Shown one piece after another: positions 55,682 to 63,829 of a stretch of DNA of 64,000 nucleotides; the stretch's first letter is position 1; every line of letters begins with the position of its first letter. The translations under genes and the position numbers were made by a program. Origin of the DNA: Streptomyces sp. NBC_00654 (GTDB taxonomy: Bacteria; Actinomycetota; Actinomycetes; Streptomycetales; Streptomycetaceae); assembly GCF_026341775.1 (NCBI RefSeq), contig NZ_JAPEOB010000001.1:1240001-1304000 (forward strand). Direction: 5' to 3'. The notes beneath the pieces were generated by a model that saw only the letters and a list, made by a program, of their open reading frames with translations, ran no database searches and was not told where the DNA came from.

Positions 55682-56950
55682 GTGGCGTTGGACGAGGCGA
55701 GGGCGAGCAGCACGCACGGCGGAGGCTGTACGTGCGGCGACTGCCCGCACGGAGCACGCGAAGGACACCGGCGCGCGGTGGCCGCCTTCCTCGCCAAGCG
55801 CGACGAACTGGCGGCGGGCAAGGGCCTGCCCGCGGGCGTCGCCCGGTCGGCCTCGGCCTCCCGGCAGTGGGTCTCCGACGAGCTGACCGAGTCGGCCCGC
55901 GCCGTCGCCGCACGGGGCCGTGAGGCGGGTGACGCCTGGCTCCACCAGGTGTGGCAGCGCACCCTGTTCGTCGTCTGGGGAGGCGTCGTCGCGCTGGTCA
56001 TCGGCGAGAGCGTCACCGCCATCGGCGCGGGCTGGTCCACCGCCCGCACCGCGGGTCTGATCGCCGGGCTCGTCACCGCGGTCCTGCTGACCGGTGCCGC
56101 CCGCCTCCACCGGGCCCGCGGCGGGCTGCTCGCCCCCCTCATCGGGGAGGACAACCGGCTCTCCACCTCACGGACGGTCGCCGCGGCCTGGGTGCTGCTG
56201 GCCGTGTTCTCCGTGCTCGTCCTCGCCCTCCAGCTGGCGGGCGCGTCCGACCACCGCGACCGCGACGCCCTGATCGAGGGACTGGACCTGGTGCGGTCCG
56301 CCGGAGTGCTCACGGTGCTGGCCCTGGTCTGCGCCGTGGCCGTCGTCGTACGCCGCGTGGTGACCGTACGGGTGCTGGCGCAGCGGCTCCAGAAGCTGCG
56401 CGCCGACCGGCCGCGCGCCGCCGATCTGCTGACCGACGACTCGGGGCGCGGCAGCTTCACCGATGTGCAGTACGTGCTGGTGAGCGCCGTCGCGGTGCTG
56501 TTCGCGGCGGTCCGGCTGGCCCGCCGCCCCGAGCAGCTGCCCGACCTGCCGTGGGGTCTGGCGCTCCTGGTCGTGGTGTCCGCGGCGACCTACTTCGCCG
56601 GGAAGTACGCGGAGGGCGGCCGCCCGGTCGTCCTGTCCGTCGTCCGGGCGCGGGAGGCCGGGGACCTGGACGCCCCGATCCGTACCGGGGACGACATCGA
56701 GATCCGTGGCGCGGGCTTCGTGCCGCCCGGTGCCGGAAGTCCCGACCGGCTGGCCCGGCTGGTCGTCAGGATCGGCCGGGTCCATGTCCATGTCCCGCTG
56801 ATCCCGGTCGCCGGGGGCTTCGCCAATCCGGCCGACACGGTGCTCACCGTGCCCGTGCCGGTGGAGGTCGAACCGGGCGTGGTGGATGTGCAGGTCGTCA
56901 CGGCCGCCGGGGTGGAGACCAACCGCTGCCCGATCGAGGTCACCGACTGA
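55682..56950 (+). CDS. Membrane protein with cytoplasmic Cys cluster and C-terminal IPT-like domain
   Basis: 422 residues. A CTCGDCPHG segment near residue 16 could bind a metal ion. About five hydrophobic segments follow (near 95, 117, 165, 205 and 280-310). The last 110 residues (IRGAGFVPPGAGSPDRLARLVVRIGRVHVHVPLIPVAGG...) resemble an IPT/TIG immunoglobulin-like domain. The GTG at 55682 is used; AAAGGG and GGAA lie upstream but weakly. No enzyme function is visible. Confidence 0.75.
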   Translation: MALDEARASSTHGGGCTCGDCPHGAREGHRRAVAAFLAKRDELAAGKGLPAGVARSASASRQWVSDELTESARAVAARGREAGDAWLHQVWQRTLFVVWGGVVALVIGESVTAIGAGWSTARTAGLIAGLVTAVLLTGAARLHRARGGLLAPLIGEDNRLSTSRTVAAAWVLLAVFSVLVLALQLAGASDHRDRDALIEGLDLVRSAGVLTVLALVCAVAVVVRRVVTVRVLAQRLQKLRADRPRAADLLTDDSGRGSFTDVQYVLVSAVAVLFAAVRLARRPEQLPDLPWGLALLVVVSAATYFAGKYAEGGRPVVLSVVRAREAGDLDAPIRTGDDIEIRGAGFVPPGAGSPDRLARLVVRIGRVHVHVPLIPVAGGFANPADTVLTVPVPVEVEPGVVDVQVVTAAGVETNRCPIEVTD

Positions 56951-57013
56951 GGTCGCCGATCGAGGTCACCGGCTCAGGTCGCCGACTGAGGTCGCCGACT
57001 GAGGTCACCGGCC
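56936..57013. repeat. Six 13-bp tandem repeats
   Basis: GAGGTCRCCGACT repeats six times with small changes, starting in the last codons of the membrane-protein gene and running into the intergenic region. Period 13 cannot keep a reading frame, so it lies almost wholly outside coding sequence. Confidence 0.85.
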
Positions 57014-57178
57014 GGACGGCCCCGGTCCGTTGCCGCCGGGACACCGCCGGGGCACCTGCGGGGCCGCCCCGGGCCGTCTCCGGCACGTATGTCCGCCGAT
57101 TGAACCCCAGCCCTGGTGAGCGGCCCGTTTCCGGCGTACGTATGGTCGGGTGACGGGCAATCGGAGAGTGGGGCATTG

Positions 57179-57688
57179 ATGCGTGGCTACGGCGGCAATA
57201 CGTACCTTCTGAACGAGCCGAGGCCTCTGCGCGAGCGGGCACGGGAATACGCCCTGCTGCCGCTGCGGGTCTTCCTCGGCGTCACCTTCGTCTACGCGGG
57301 GCTCGACAAGCTGACGGACAGCTCGTTCATGTCCGCCGACGGCGCCGGGTCCATCGGCGAGATGATGCGCGCGGTGCGCGACTCCGCCGCGATCCCGGGC
57401 CTGGTCGACCTGGCGCTGAAGAGCCCCGAGGGCTTCGGCTACGCCATCGCGATCGGTGAACTGGCCGTCGGCCTCGGCACCCTCATCGGTCTCTGGGCCC
57501 GGCTCGCCGCGCTGGGCGGCGCGCTGATCTCGCTGAGCCTGTGGCTGACCGTGAGCTGGCAGACCACCCCGTACTACTACGGCAACGACCTGATCTATCT
57601 GATGGCCTGGCTGCCGCTCGTGCTCGCCGGTGCCTCCGTCCTCTCCGCGGACAGCTTCCGGGCGTCCCTGCGCCGCCGGAACATGTAG
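57179..57688 (+). CDS. DoxX-family membrane protein
   Basis: 169 residues. Four helices with the DoxX opening PLRVFLGVTFVYAGLDKLTD (about residues 22-41). The loop GYAIAIGELAVGLGTLIGLWARLAALGGALISLSLWLTVSWQT is also characteristic. Members form part of thiol or quinone oxidoreductase complexes; the role here is unknown. ATG 57179 precedes the family start. It is convergent with and overlaps by 94 bp the small membrane protein downstream. Confidence 0.85.
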   Translation: MRGYGGNTYLLNEPRPLRERAREYALLPLRVFLGVTFVYAGLDKLTDSSFMSADGAGSIGEMMRAVRDSAAIPGLVDLALKSPEGFGYAIAIGELAVGLGTLIGLWARLAALGGALISLSLWLTVSWQTTPYYYGNDLIYLMAWLPLVLAGASVLSADSFRASLRRRNM

Positions 57689-57858
57689 GCCGCCCAGGTC
57701 ACGGTGGCGGCCAGCCACAGGCCGCCGAAGAACAACGGGAAGAAGAAGGTCCAGGGGACGTGCCACGCCCCCGCCGCGTCGCCCGCGTAACCGGCGGCCA
57801 GGCCGAGCATCGCCAGGCCCGCCACCGCGCGGCCGGGCCGGAACTCATGAATCAGCAC
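57595..57858 (-). CDS. Small membrane protein, two helices
   Basis: 87 residues. GTG start at 57858, which overlaps the PspC gene's stop by 14 bp on the same strand, suggesting coupling. Hydrophobic segments AVAGLAMLGLAAGYAG and WTFFFPLFFGGLWLAATVTWAAYMF are followed by a basic tail RRRRDARK. Function unknown. The 3' half overlaps the DoxX gene. Confidence 0.65.
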   Translation of the reverse strand: MLIHEFRPGRAVAGLAMLGLAAGYAGDAAGAWHVPWTFFFPLFFGGLWLAATVTWAAYMFRRRRDARKLSAERTEAPASTSGSQAIR

Positions 57859-59191
57859 GGCTTACCTCCACCTGTCCGATGCCCACTTCCAGTCGCAGTT
57901 CGACCGTGCCGGCCGGCCCGGCGCCCTTGGGCGGGGCGTAGCTGCGCTCGGTCCTCAGGTCGGTGGCGATGCGCACGCCCTCGCGCGGCGCGGCCTTCAG
58001 CACCCGGATGTCCCCGAGGCCGGCCTCCGCGTACACCTTCACCGTCACCGCACCGGGTACGACCACGGTGGCCCGGCCCGCCCCGACCTCCAGCCGGGTG
58101 CGCACGGTCTCGCCCGCGGGGACCGCGACCCCGGACAGGTCGAGCCTCGCGTCCCCGGTGCCCAGCTCGTAGCGCGGCTGGACCGCGGCGACCGAGGCCG
58201 GGCGCCACTCCTTGTGGATCCAGTCCGTACTGATGTCCTTGGGCAGCGTCGAGGCGCCCGCCAGCAGCACTGCCGTGATCATCGCCATCATGATCGTGCC
58301 GAAGCCGGTCCGGCCGAGGAACGAAGCGATGACCAGGCCGAGACCGAACACCGCGAGCGCGGCGGCCAGCCCGATCTGCAGGCACGTCCCCAGCGGGTGG
58401 GTCTCCCAGCTCAGCCCGGTGCCCAGACCTCCGGCGACCAGGGCGAGGAGGAACACGGGGCCGCCGATCGAACGCGGGCCGCGCGTGCCGCCCGTGGCCT
58501 GCCCCGGCGGCCGGAAGGGAGCGTCCGCCGTCGCCCGGCGCGGACTCGCCGCAGGGGAGGAGAGGCTGGTGTCCGCGGGACCCCACAGATAGCCCGGCCC
58601 CACCGGCCCCGAGGTGCCGTCCTTGATGATCGGATCCCGCCACCAGGACGGGCTGCCCGGCGTCGGCGGCGCCTTCACCTCCGGCGGCGCCGTACCGAGG
58701 CCACCGGCGTGCGGGGCCCCCGTCGTGCTCTGCGCCCCCATCACGTCGAGCGGGTCCTCCGGAGCCGCGGTCCTGCGGTGCTGCGTCCACACGGAGAAGC
58801 CGACCACCGCCAGCGAGAGCATCGAGGCGAACGCCAGGATGCCGCCGTTGCCCAGCATCGACAGGAACAGCCCGCAGCCGATCAGCGCCAGCATCAGGGC
58901 GACCAGCGACGCGCCCTCGACCCGGCCCGACAGCAGCCTGCGCGCCTCGTTCTCCTCCTCGCCCTCCACGGGGAGCAGCAGCCAGGCGAAGCCGTAGAAG
59001 ATCAGGCCGATCCCGCCCGTCACCGCGAGCACACCGAGCACGATCCGGAAGATCACCGGGTCCACGTCGCAGTAGCGCCCCAGGCCGCCGCAGACCCCTG
59101 CCACCACCTTCTGCCGCGGGCTGCGGCGCAGCTGCGGTTTCGGTCCGGCCGGGGGCGCGGCGCCGGGGCCGGCGTCCTGAGGAGCGATCAT
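57845..59191 (-). CDS. PspC-domain membrane protein with LiaF-like C terminus
   Basis: 448 residues. An N-terminal PspC domain (KVVAGVCGGLGRYCDVDPVIFRIVLGVLAVTGGIGLIFYGFAWLLLPVEG, about 28-75), further hydrophobic segments, a Pro-rich loop, and a C-terminal beta-rich part (RLEVGAGRATVVVPGAVTVKVYAEAGLGDIRVL) resembling the LiaF/DUF4097 beta-helical domains. It is divergent from a PspC-containing histidine kinase with its response regulator, indicating an envelope-stress circuit. ATG 59191 is preceded by GGAGTC 3-8 bp upstream. Confidence 0.85.
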   Translation of the reverse strand: MIAPQDAGPGAAPPAGPKPQLRRSPRQKVVAGVCGGLGRYCDVDPVIFRIVLGVLAVTGGIGLIFYGFAWLLLPVEGEEENEARRLLSGRVEGASLVALMLALIGCGLFLSMLGNGGILAFASMLSLAVVGFSVWTQHRRTAAPEDPLDVMGAQSTTGAPHAGGLGTAPPEVKAPPTPGSPSWWRDPIIKDGTSGPVGPGYLWGPADTSLSSPAASPRRATADAPFRPPGQATGGTRGPRSIGGPVFLLALVAGGLGTGLSWETHPLGTCLQIGLAAALAVFGLGLVIASFLGRTGFGTIMMAMITAVLLAGASTLPKDISTDWIHKEWRPASVAAVQPRYELGTGDARLDLSGVAVPAGETVRTRLEVGAGRATVVVPGAVTVKVYAEAGLGDIRVLKAAPREGVRIATDLRTERSYAPPKGAGPAGTVELRLEVGIGQVEVSRADS

Positions 59192-59294
59192 GACTCCATG
59201 GTGACCGCCCGGACCTCCCGGCGGCACCCGCCGCGACCCTGGCCGATCCCTGATTTTGGCCCCGGGGTCCCCTGAGGGGCGGCGGCCCGGGGCG

Positions 59295-59329
59295 GGCATC
59301 AGGGTCGACGGGGGGGCGACCCTGATGCC
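59295..59329. promoter_or_regulatory. 13-bp perfect inverted repeat between the PspC gene and the kinase
   Basis: GGCATCAGGGTCG - 9 bp (G-rich) - CGACCCTGATGCC ends 31 bp before the kinase ATG. A related ATCCCTGAT lies 45 bp away on the side of the PspC gene. It is well placed to be the response regulator's site for autoregulation. Confidence 0.7.
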
Positions 59330-59360
59330 GCGCCCGTCGCGTACGTGTGACGATCGGTGC

Positions 59361-60647
59361 ATGCCGACCGCCACCACCCGAGCCGCCAGCTCCCTCGCGT
59401 CCGACCCGGAGGAGCCGCCGCCGCGCAAGCTGTACCGCAGCGCCGACGGACGGCTGCTCGGCGGTGTCGCCCGGGGGCTCGCCGGACACCTCGGGCTGCC
59501 CGTCGTCTGGGTGCGGTTCGTCTTCCTCGGGCTGTTCTTCGCGGACGGCCTCGGCGCCCTGCTGTACGCGGTGTTCTGGATCGTCGTCCCACTCGGCGTC
59601 GGCGGGGTCGAGGCGCCGCGCTCGGTCTTCGAGACGGCCCCCGACGGCCGGCGCCGGCTCCGCAAGCCCGACAAGGGACAGGTCTTCGCCCTGGTCGCGC
59701 TCCTCATCGGTGCCATGATCTTCGTCGGCAATGTCGACATGGGCGGCAAGGCCGACCGCTACATCTGGCCCACGCTGCTGATCGGCGCCGGCTCCGTCCT
59801 GGTGTGGCGGCAGGCCGACAACGCCCGGCGCGCCCGCTGGATGGAGGTCGGCCGCAGCCGCCGCGTGCTGCAACTGGCCCGCGGGCTCGCCGGAGTCGCA
59901 CTCGTCGGCCTCGGCCTCGCCGTCTTCATCGTGGTCCGGGGTTCGGCGGCCCAGCTCGGCAACGTCCTGACCGCCGCCATCGCCGTACTCACCGGCATAG
60001 CACTGCTGGCGGGCCCCTACCTGGTCCGGATGACCCAGGACCTCTCCGAGGAACGGCTGATGCGCATCCGGGCCCAGGAGCGTGCCGAGGTCGCCGCCCA
60101 TGTCCACGACTCCGTCCTGCACACCCTCACCCTGATCCAGCGCAACGCGGACGACGGCGGCGAGGTCCGCAGACTGGCCCGCGCCCAGGAACGCGAGCTG
60201 CGCAACTGGCTGTACAACCCCGAGGGCACCGGTAAGGACGAGGACGACGAGCCCGAGAACCTCGCCGAAGCGGTCAAGCGCGCCGCCGCCGAGGTCGAGG
60301 ACAAGCACGGCGTCCCGCTGGAGGTCGTCGTCGTCGGCGACTGCCCCCTCGACGAGAGGCTGACCGCCCAGATGCAGGCCGCGCGCGAGGCGATGGTCAA
60401 CGCCGCCAAGTACGGTGGCGAGGGCGGCGCCGTCCAGGTCTACGCGGAGGTCGAGGGCCGCACGGTCTTCGTCTCCGTACGGGACCGGGGTCCGGGATTC
60501 GACCTGGACTCCGTACCGGGGGACAGGATGGGCGTACGAGAATCAATCATCGGCCGGATGCAGCGCAACGGCGGTACGGCCCGGCTGCGTTCGGTGCCCG
60601 GCGGGGGCACGGAAGTCGAGCTGGAGATGGAAAGGGCGAGCGAATGA
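59361..60647 (+). CDS. PspC-domain histidine kinase
   Basis: 428 residues. An N-terminal PspC domain (KLYRSADGRLLGGVARGLAGHLGLPVVWVRFVFLGLFFADG...LYAVFWIVVPLG), several helices, then a HisKA_3-type phosphoacceptor region EVAAHVHDSVLHTLTLIQRNA and a HATPase domain with NAAKYGGEGGAVQVYAEVEGRT, VRDRGPGF and MGVRESIIGRMQRNGG. NarL-type two-component kinase; PspC likely senses envelope stress. The stop overlaps the response-regulator ATG by four bases. Confidence 0.9.
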   Translation: MPTATTRAASSLASDPEEPPPRKLYRSADGRLLGGVARGLAGHLGLPVVWVRFVFLGLFFADGLGALLYAVFWIVVPLGVGGVEAPRSVFETAPDGRRRLRKPDKGQVFALVALLIGAMIFVGNVDMGGKADRYIWPTLLIGAGSVLVWRQADNARRARWMEVGRSRRVLQLARGLAGVALVGLGLAVFIVVRGSAAQLGNVLTAAIAVLTGIALLAGPYLVRMTQDLSEERLMRIRAQERAEVAAHVHDSVLHTLTLIQRNADDGGEVRRLARAQERELRNWLYNPEGTGKDEDDEPENLAEAVKRAAAEVEDKHGVPLEVVVVGDCPLDERLTAQMQAAREAMVNAAKYGGEGGAVQVYAEVEGRTVFVSVRDRGPGFDLDSVPGDRMGVRESIIGRMQRNGGTARLRSVPGGGTEVELEMERASE

Positions 60648-61339
60648 CCGAGAACACCGAAGCCACCGGGGGCCCGGAGCGGCGGGTACGGGTCGTGCTC
60701 GTCGACGACCACCGGATGTTCCGCACCGGGGTCCAGGCCGAGATCGGCCGTACCGAGGAGACCGGGGTCGAGGTCGTCGGTGAGGCCGCCGACGTCGACC
60801 AGGCGGTCACCGTCATCACGGCGACCCGCCCCGAGGTCGTCCTCCTCGATGTCCATCTGCCGGGCGGCGGCGGTGTCGAGGTGCTGCGCCGCTGCGCCTC
60901 GATGATGTCGGCCGCCGAGAACCCGGTGCGCTTCCTCGCGCTGTCCGTCTCGGACGCCGCGGAGGATGTCATCGGGGTCATCCGCGGCGGTGCGCGCGGC
61001 TATGTCACCAAGACGATCACCGGCACCGACCTGGTCGACTCGGTCTTCCGGGTGCAGGACGGCGACGCGGTGTTCTCCCCGCGGCTGGCCGGCTTCGTGC
61101 TGGACGCCTTCGCCTCGACGGACGCGCCGCCGGTCGACGAGGACATGGACCGGTTGACCCAGCGGGAGCGGGAGGTGCTGCGGCTGATCGCGCGGGGTTA
61201 CGCGTACAAGGAGATCGCCAAGCAGCTGTTCATCTCGGTGAAGACGGTCGAGTCGCATGTCTCGGCGGTGCTGAGGAAGCTCCAGCTCTCCAACCGGCAC
61301 GAGCTGACCCGGTGGGCGACGGCACGACGGCTGGTCTGA
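60644..61339 (+). CDS. NarL/LuxR-type response regulator
   Basis: 231 residues. Receiver domain RVRVVLVDDHRMFRTGVQAEIG (Asp21/22) with phospho-Asp69 in VVLLDVHLPG; the C-terminal LuxR HTH is LTQREREVLRLIARGYAYKEIAKQLFISVKTVESHVSAVLRKLQ. ATGA overlap with the kinase means coupled production. The likely target includes the 59295-59329 inverted repeat. Confidence 0.92.
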   Translation: MTENTEATGGPERRVRVVLVDDHRMFRTGVQAEIGRTEETGVEVVGEAADVDQAVTVITATRPEVVLLDVHLPGGGGVEVLRRCASMMSAAENPVRFLALSVSDAAEDVIGVIRGGARGYVTKTITGTDLVDSVFRVQDGDAVFSPRLAGFVLDAFASTDAPPVDEDMDRLTQREREVLRLIARGYAYKEIAKQLFISVKTVESHVSAVLRKLQLSNRHELTRWATARRLV

Positions 61340-61353
61340 GCGACGGCCGGTCC

Positions 61354-61408
61354 GGGCCGGGGTGACGGCCGGTCCGGGCGGTGGTGGGCCGGGGTGACGG
61401 CCGGTCCG
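61354..61408. repeat. Two 23-bp direct repeats
   Basis: GGGCCGGGGTGACGGCCGGT plus CCG occurs at 61354-61376 and 61386-61408, just after the response-regulator stop. Confidence 0.7.
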
Positions 61409-61453
61409 CGCGGCGGCTGCGCGCGGGGGAGACCCGGACGGCCCCGTGCCGGA

Positions 61454-61510
61454 CCGCCCCGTGCCATGCCGCCCTGTGCCATGCCGCCCTGTGCCATGCC
61501 GCCCCGTGCC
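61454..61510. repeat. 15-bp tandem repeats, about 3.8 copies
   Basis: CCGCCCYGTGCCATG repeats at 61454, 61469, 61484 and 61499 (partial). The 61340-61532 interval is otherwise G/C-rich with no ORF. Confidence 0.8.
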
Positions 61511-61532
61511 GCCCGGCCAGGCCCGGCCCGGG

Positions 61533-62318
61533 TCAGCCCGCGGCCGGGGCGAGCGAGATGTTCAGCTTCTCGCCGATCCGGCGGTAGCCGATGCTCGCGT
61601 AGATCCGCTCCGCGTCGCCGTCGCCCGGCTCCAGCCAGACGGTCCGGCAGCCCTGGCCGAAGGCCCGCTCCGTCAGCCAGGCCGAGAGCGCGGCGCCGAC
61701 GCCGCGGCGGCGGAAGGTCTCCGCGACGGCCAGGCCGACCAGTTCACTGAGACCGCCGACCGCGATGGAGCAGCCGCCCACCCCGGCGGGAGCGGCGTCG
61801 AGGGTGGCCAGAGCGACGATCCCGCCGTCGGCCGCCGCCTTGCGCAGCCCGTGGGCCATGTCTTCCGCGGGTTCGCCCTCGCCGCCGAAGCCCTGGTGCT
61901 GGGTGCGGGCGGCGTCGGCGAACTCCGCGTCGGTGACCGGCACCGCGATCCGCAGCCCGTCCACCGGTTTCGGCGGGAGCAGCGCCTCGGGGGCGCAGGC
62001 CAGGAGCGGGGCCCGGTTCTCCACGGTGAACCCGGCGGCCAGCAGCGCCGGTTCGACCGCCGGGGCCCAGACCGGCAGGTATTCGAGCCGAGGCATCCGC
62101 TCCCGCTCGCGGAACGCGTCGATCAGAGCCGTCACCTCCGCCGCGCTCGGCTCCGCGTCCCGGTCGGGGATGGCGTAATTCGCGTACTTCAGTGTCCAGA
62201 GCGGGTTGTGCCGCACGGTGAAGGGGCCCACCCGGTAGTGGCCGGGGGAGCGGAGTGCGAGCGCGCGGGCGTACTCCTGGACCTCGATGTCCATCGGTGT
62301 ACGGGGGGCCATCGGCAT
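61533..62318 (-). CDS. GNAT-family N-acetyltransferase
   Basis: 261 residues. The C-terminal GNAT core has SELVGLAVAETFRRRGVGAALSAWLTERAF (acetyl-CoA motif A, RRRGVG) and VWLEPGDGDAERIYASIGYRRIG. The N-terminal 120 residues are a second, degenerate half (FTVRHNPLWTLKYANYAIPD). The acceptor is unknown. Confidence 0.85.
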   Translation of the reverse strand: MPMAPRTPMDIEVQEYARALALRSPGHYRVGPFTVRHNPLWTLKYANYAIPDRDAEPSAAEVTALIDAFRERERMPRLEYLPVWAPAVEPALLAAGFTVENRAPLLACAPEALLPPKPVDGLRIAVPVTDAEFADAARTQHQGFGGEGEPAEDMAHGLRKAAADGGIVALATLDAAPAGVGGCSIAVGGLSELVGLAVAETFRRRGVGAALSAWLTERAFGQGCRTVWLEPGDGDAERIYASIGYRRIGEKLNISLAPAAG

Positions 62319-62359
62319 ACGGGGAGTCCTTCGGCGGGTCCGGTGTCGGCGCCGGGAGA

Positions 62360-63436
62360 CTACGCCACCCGGGTCGCTCCCGCGAAAGGCATTTCGTCGA
62401 GGGGCGCGATGCGGACCGGTGCGCCGGGGCGCGGTGCGTGGATCATCCGGCCGCCGCCGATGTAGAGCCCGACATGGCTGATCCCGGAGTAGAAGAACAC
62501 CAGGTCGCCGGGGGCCAGTTCGGAGCGGGAGACCCGCTGTCCGGCGTTGATCTGTGTGTAGGTGGTGCGGGGCAGCGAGACACCGGCCGCGCGCCAGGCG
62601 GCCTGGGTGAGCCCGGAGCAGTCGAACGAGGAGGGGCCGGTGGCGCCCCAGACGTACGGCTTGCCGATCGCCCCGTACGCGAAGCCGACGGCCTGGGCGG
62701 CACGGGCGTTGGGGGCCACGGCCGAGCCGCGGGGGAAGGCGCGGTCCGCGTGGGAGGTGCCGCCGCCGTGCCGTGCGTCGGCCGCGCGCTCGTAGTCGGC
62801 GCGCTGGGCGTCGGTCAGGGTGTCCAGGAGCCGCCGTGCGTCGGCCAGTTTGCCGGTGATCCGGGCCTTGTGTCTCTTCAGGTCCGCCTGGCGGGCGGTG
62901 AGGGTGCCGATCTCCTCCTCGGCCCTCGCCCGGACCCGCGCCACCTCGGTCAGCTGGCGCCGGATCCCGTTGAGCACGGTCGCCCGGCGGTCACCGGCCC
63001 GGTCCAGGAACGCGGCGCGCTGGAGGTACTGGTCGGGGTCGGAGGAGAGCGCCAGCTGGACGGCCGGGTCGAGCCCGCCGGTGCGGTACTGCGCGGTGGC
63101 CAGGGAACCGAGGTCGTGGCGCGAGGTGTTGAGGCGTTCGGTCCGGCGGGCCGCCTCGTCGCGCAGGGCGTCGAGGGCCTTCGCCGTCGCGGTCGCCTTC
63201 TCCTTCGCCCCGTTGTACTTCTCGGTGGCGACCTCCGCGTCGTGGTACAGCCGGTCCACCTTGGTCTTGACCTGGGCCGGGGTGGGCCGGGGCTCGGCGT
63301 GGGCCGCCCCGGCACCGGTGGCGGTGGTGGCGGTCGCCGCCCCGGCGAGGGCCAGGGTGGCCGCGGTGCGGGCAGCAGGGCCGGTGAACAGGCGCTGCTT
63401 GGGTTTCCGGTGAGCTGATTTCCGGTGCGCGGCCAC
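62360..63436 (-). CDS. Secreted NlpC/P60 peptidoglycan endopeptidase
   Basis: 358 residues. A signal peptide (RLFTGPAARTAATLALAGAATATTATGAGAAHA) is followed by a long coiled-coil helix region (about 40-210; AQVKTKVDRLYHDAEVATEKYNGAKEKATATAKALDALRDE...). The catalytic NlpC/P60 domain has SSFDCSGLTQAAW (nucleophile), ISHVGLYIGGGRMIHAPRPG (catalytic His and third residue). It cuts peptide links in peptidoglycan. Coiled coil in this layout resembles RipA-like regulators of activity. The GTG at 63436 has AAGGA about 10 bp upstream. The ORF could start as far as 63655 but that lacks a ribosome site. Confidence 0.88.
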   Translation of the reverse strand: MAAHRKSAHRKPKQRLFTGPAARTAATLALAGAATATTATGAGAAHAEPRPTPAQVKTKVDRLYHDAEVATEKYNGAKEKATATAKALDALRDEAARRTERLNTSRHDLGSLATAQYRTGGLDPAVQLALSSDPDQYLQRAAFLDRAGDRRATVLNGIRRQLTEVARVRARAEEEIGTLTARQADLKRHKARITGKLADARRLLDTLTDAQRADYERAADARHGGGTSHADRAFPRGSAVAPNARAAQAVGFAYGAIGKPYVWGATGPSSFDCSGLTQAAWRAAGVSLPRTTYTQINAGQRVSRSELAPGDLVFFYSGISHVGLYIGGGRMIHAPRPGAPVRIAPLDEMPFAGATRVA

Positions 63437-63829
63437 GAGGGCTGCATCCTTCCTGTCGGCTGCCCGCCGGGGGCTGCCGACGGGCACGCGAGGCCCGGTG
63501 GGCCGGCCACCACGGGGGGAGCGGCCGACCGCCGGACCTCGCGGCGGGGTGAGCGGGTGCCGCCCGGTACGGGCGGCGCTGGAGAGCCGATCACCTGGGA
63601 GGGACGCTAATCGCGGGGCGCGGAAAAGAGTCGACATGACAGCTATTGCACGCATGTGGCGTTTCGCTGTGCCGGAATGACCGGAAATACTGCCTCAGAG
63701 TCAGGCAATTCGTGCAGGTCCGGGCGAAATCCGTAAGAACGAGCCAAGAACGCTACACCTGGCTGTGAGGTGGTGCTACGGCCAGGGCCGCGATCCGCGG
63801 TTCGGGGCAGGGCCCTAGGCTGCGGGACC
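63437..63829. other. 393-bp leader region upstream of the NlpC/P60 gene
   Basis: No gene is supported. It holds a GCCGCCCG-GTA-CGGGCGGC hairpin at about 63560-63578 and several GC-rich pairings. The plus strand contains blocks resembling parts of c-di-AMP (ydaO) riboswitches (GGGGGGAGC, GGGGTGAGC, GAGCCGATCACCTGGGAGG), but on the wrong strand for the hydrolase. An A/T-rich portion at 63615-63780 is probably the promoter region for both divergent genes. Confidence 0.5.

Noticed and set aside
61340..61532. GCCATGCCGCC repeats as a small coding gene (several ATGs)
   Set aside because: No ribosome site; the repeats are simple tandem copies and no consistent frame is favoured.
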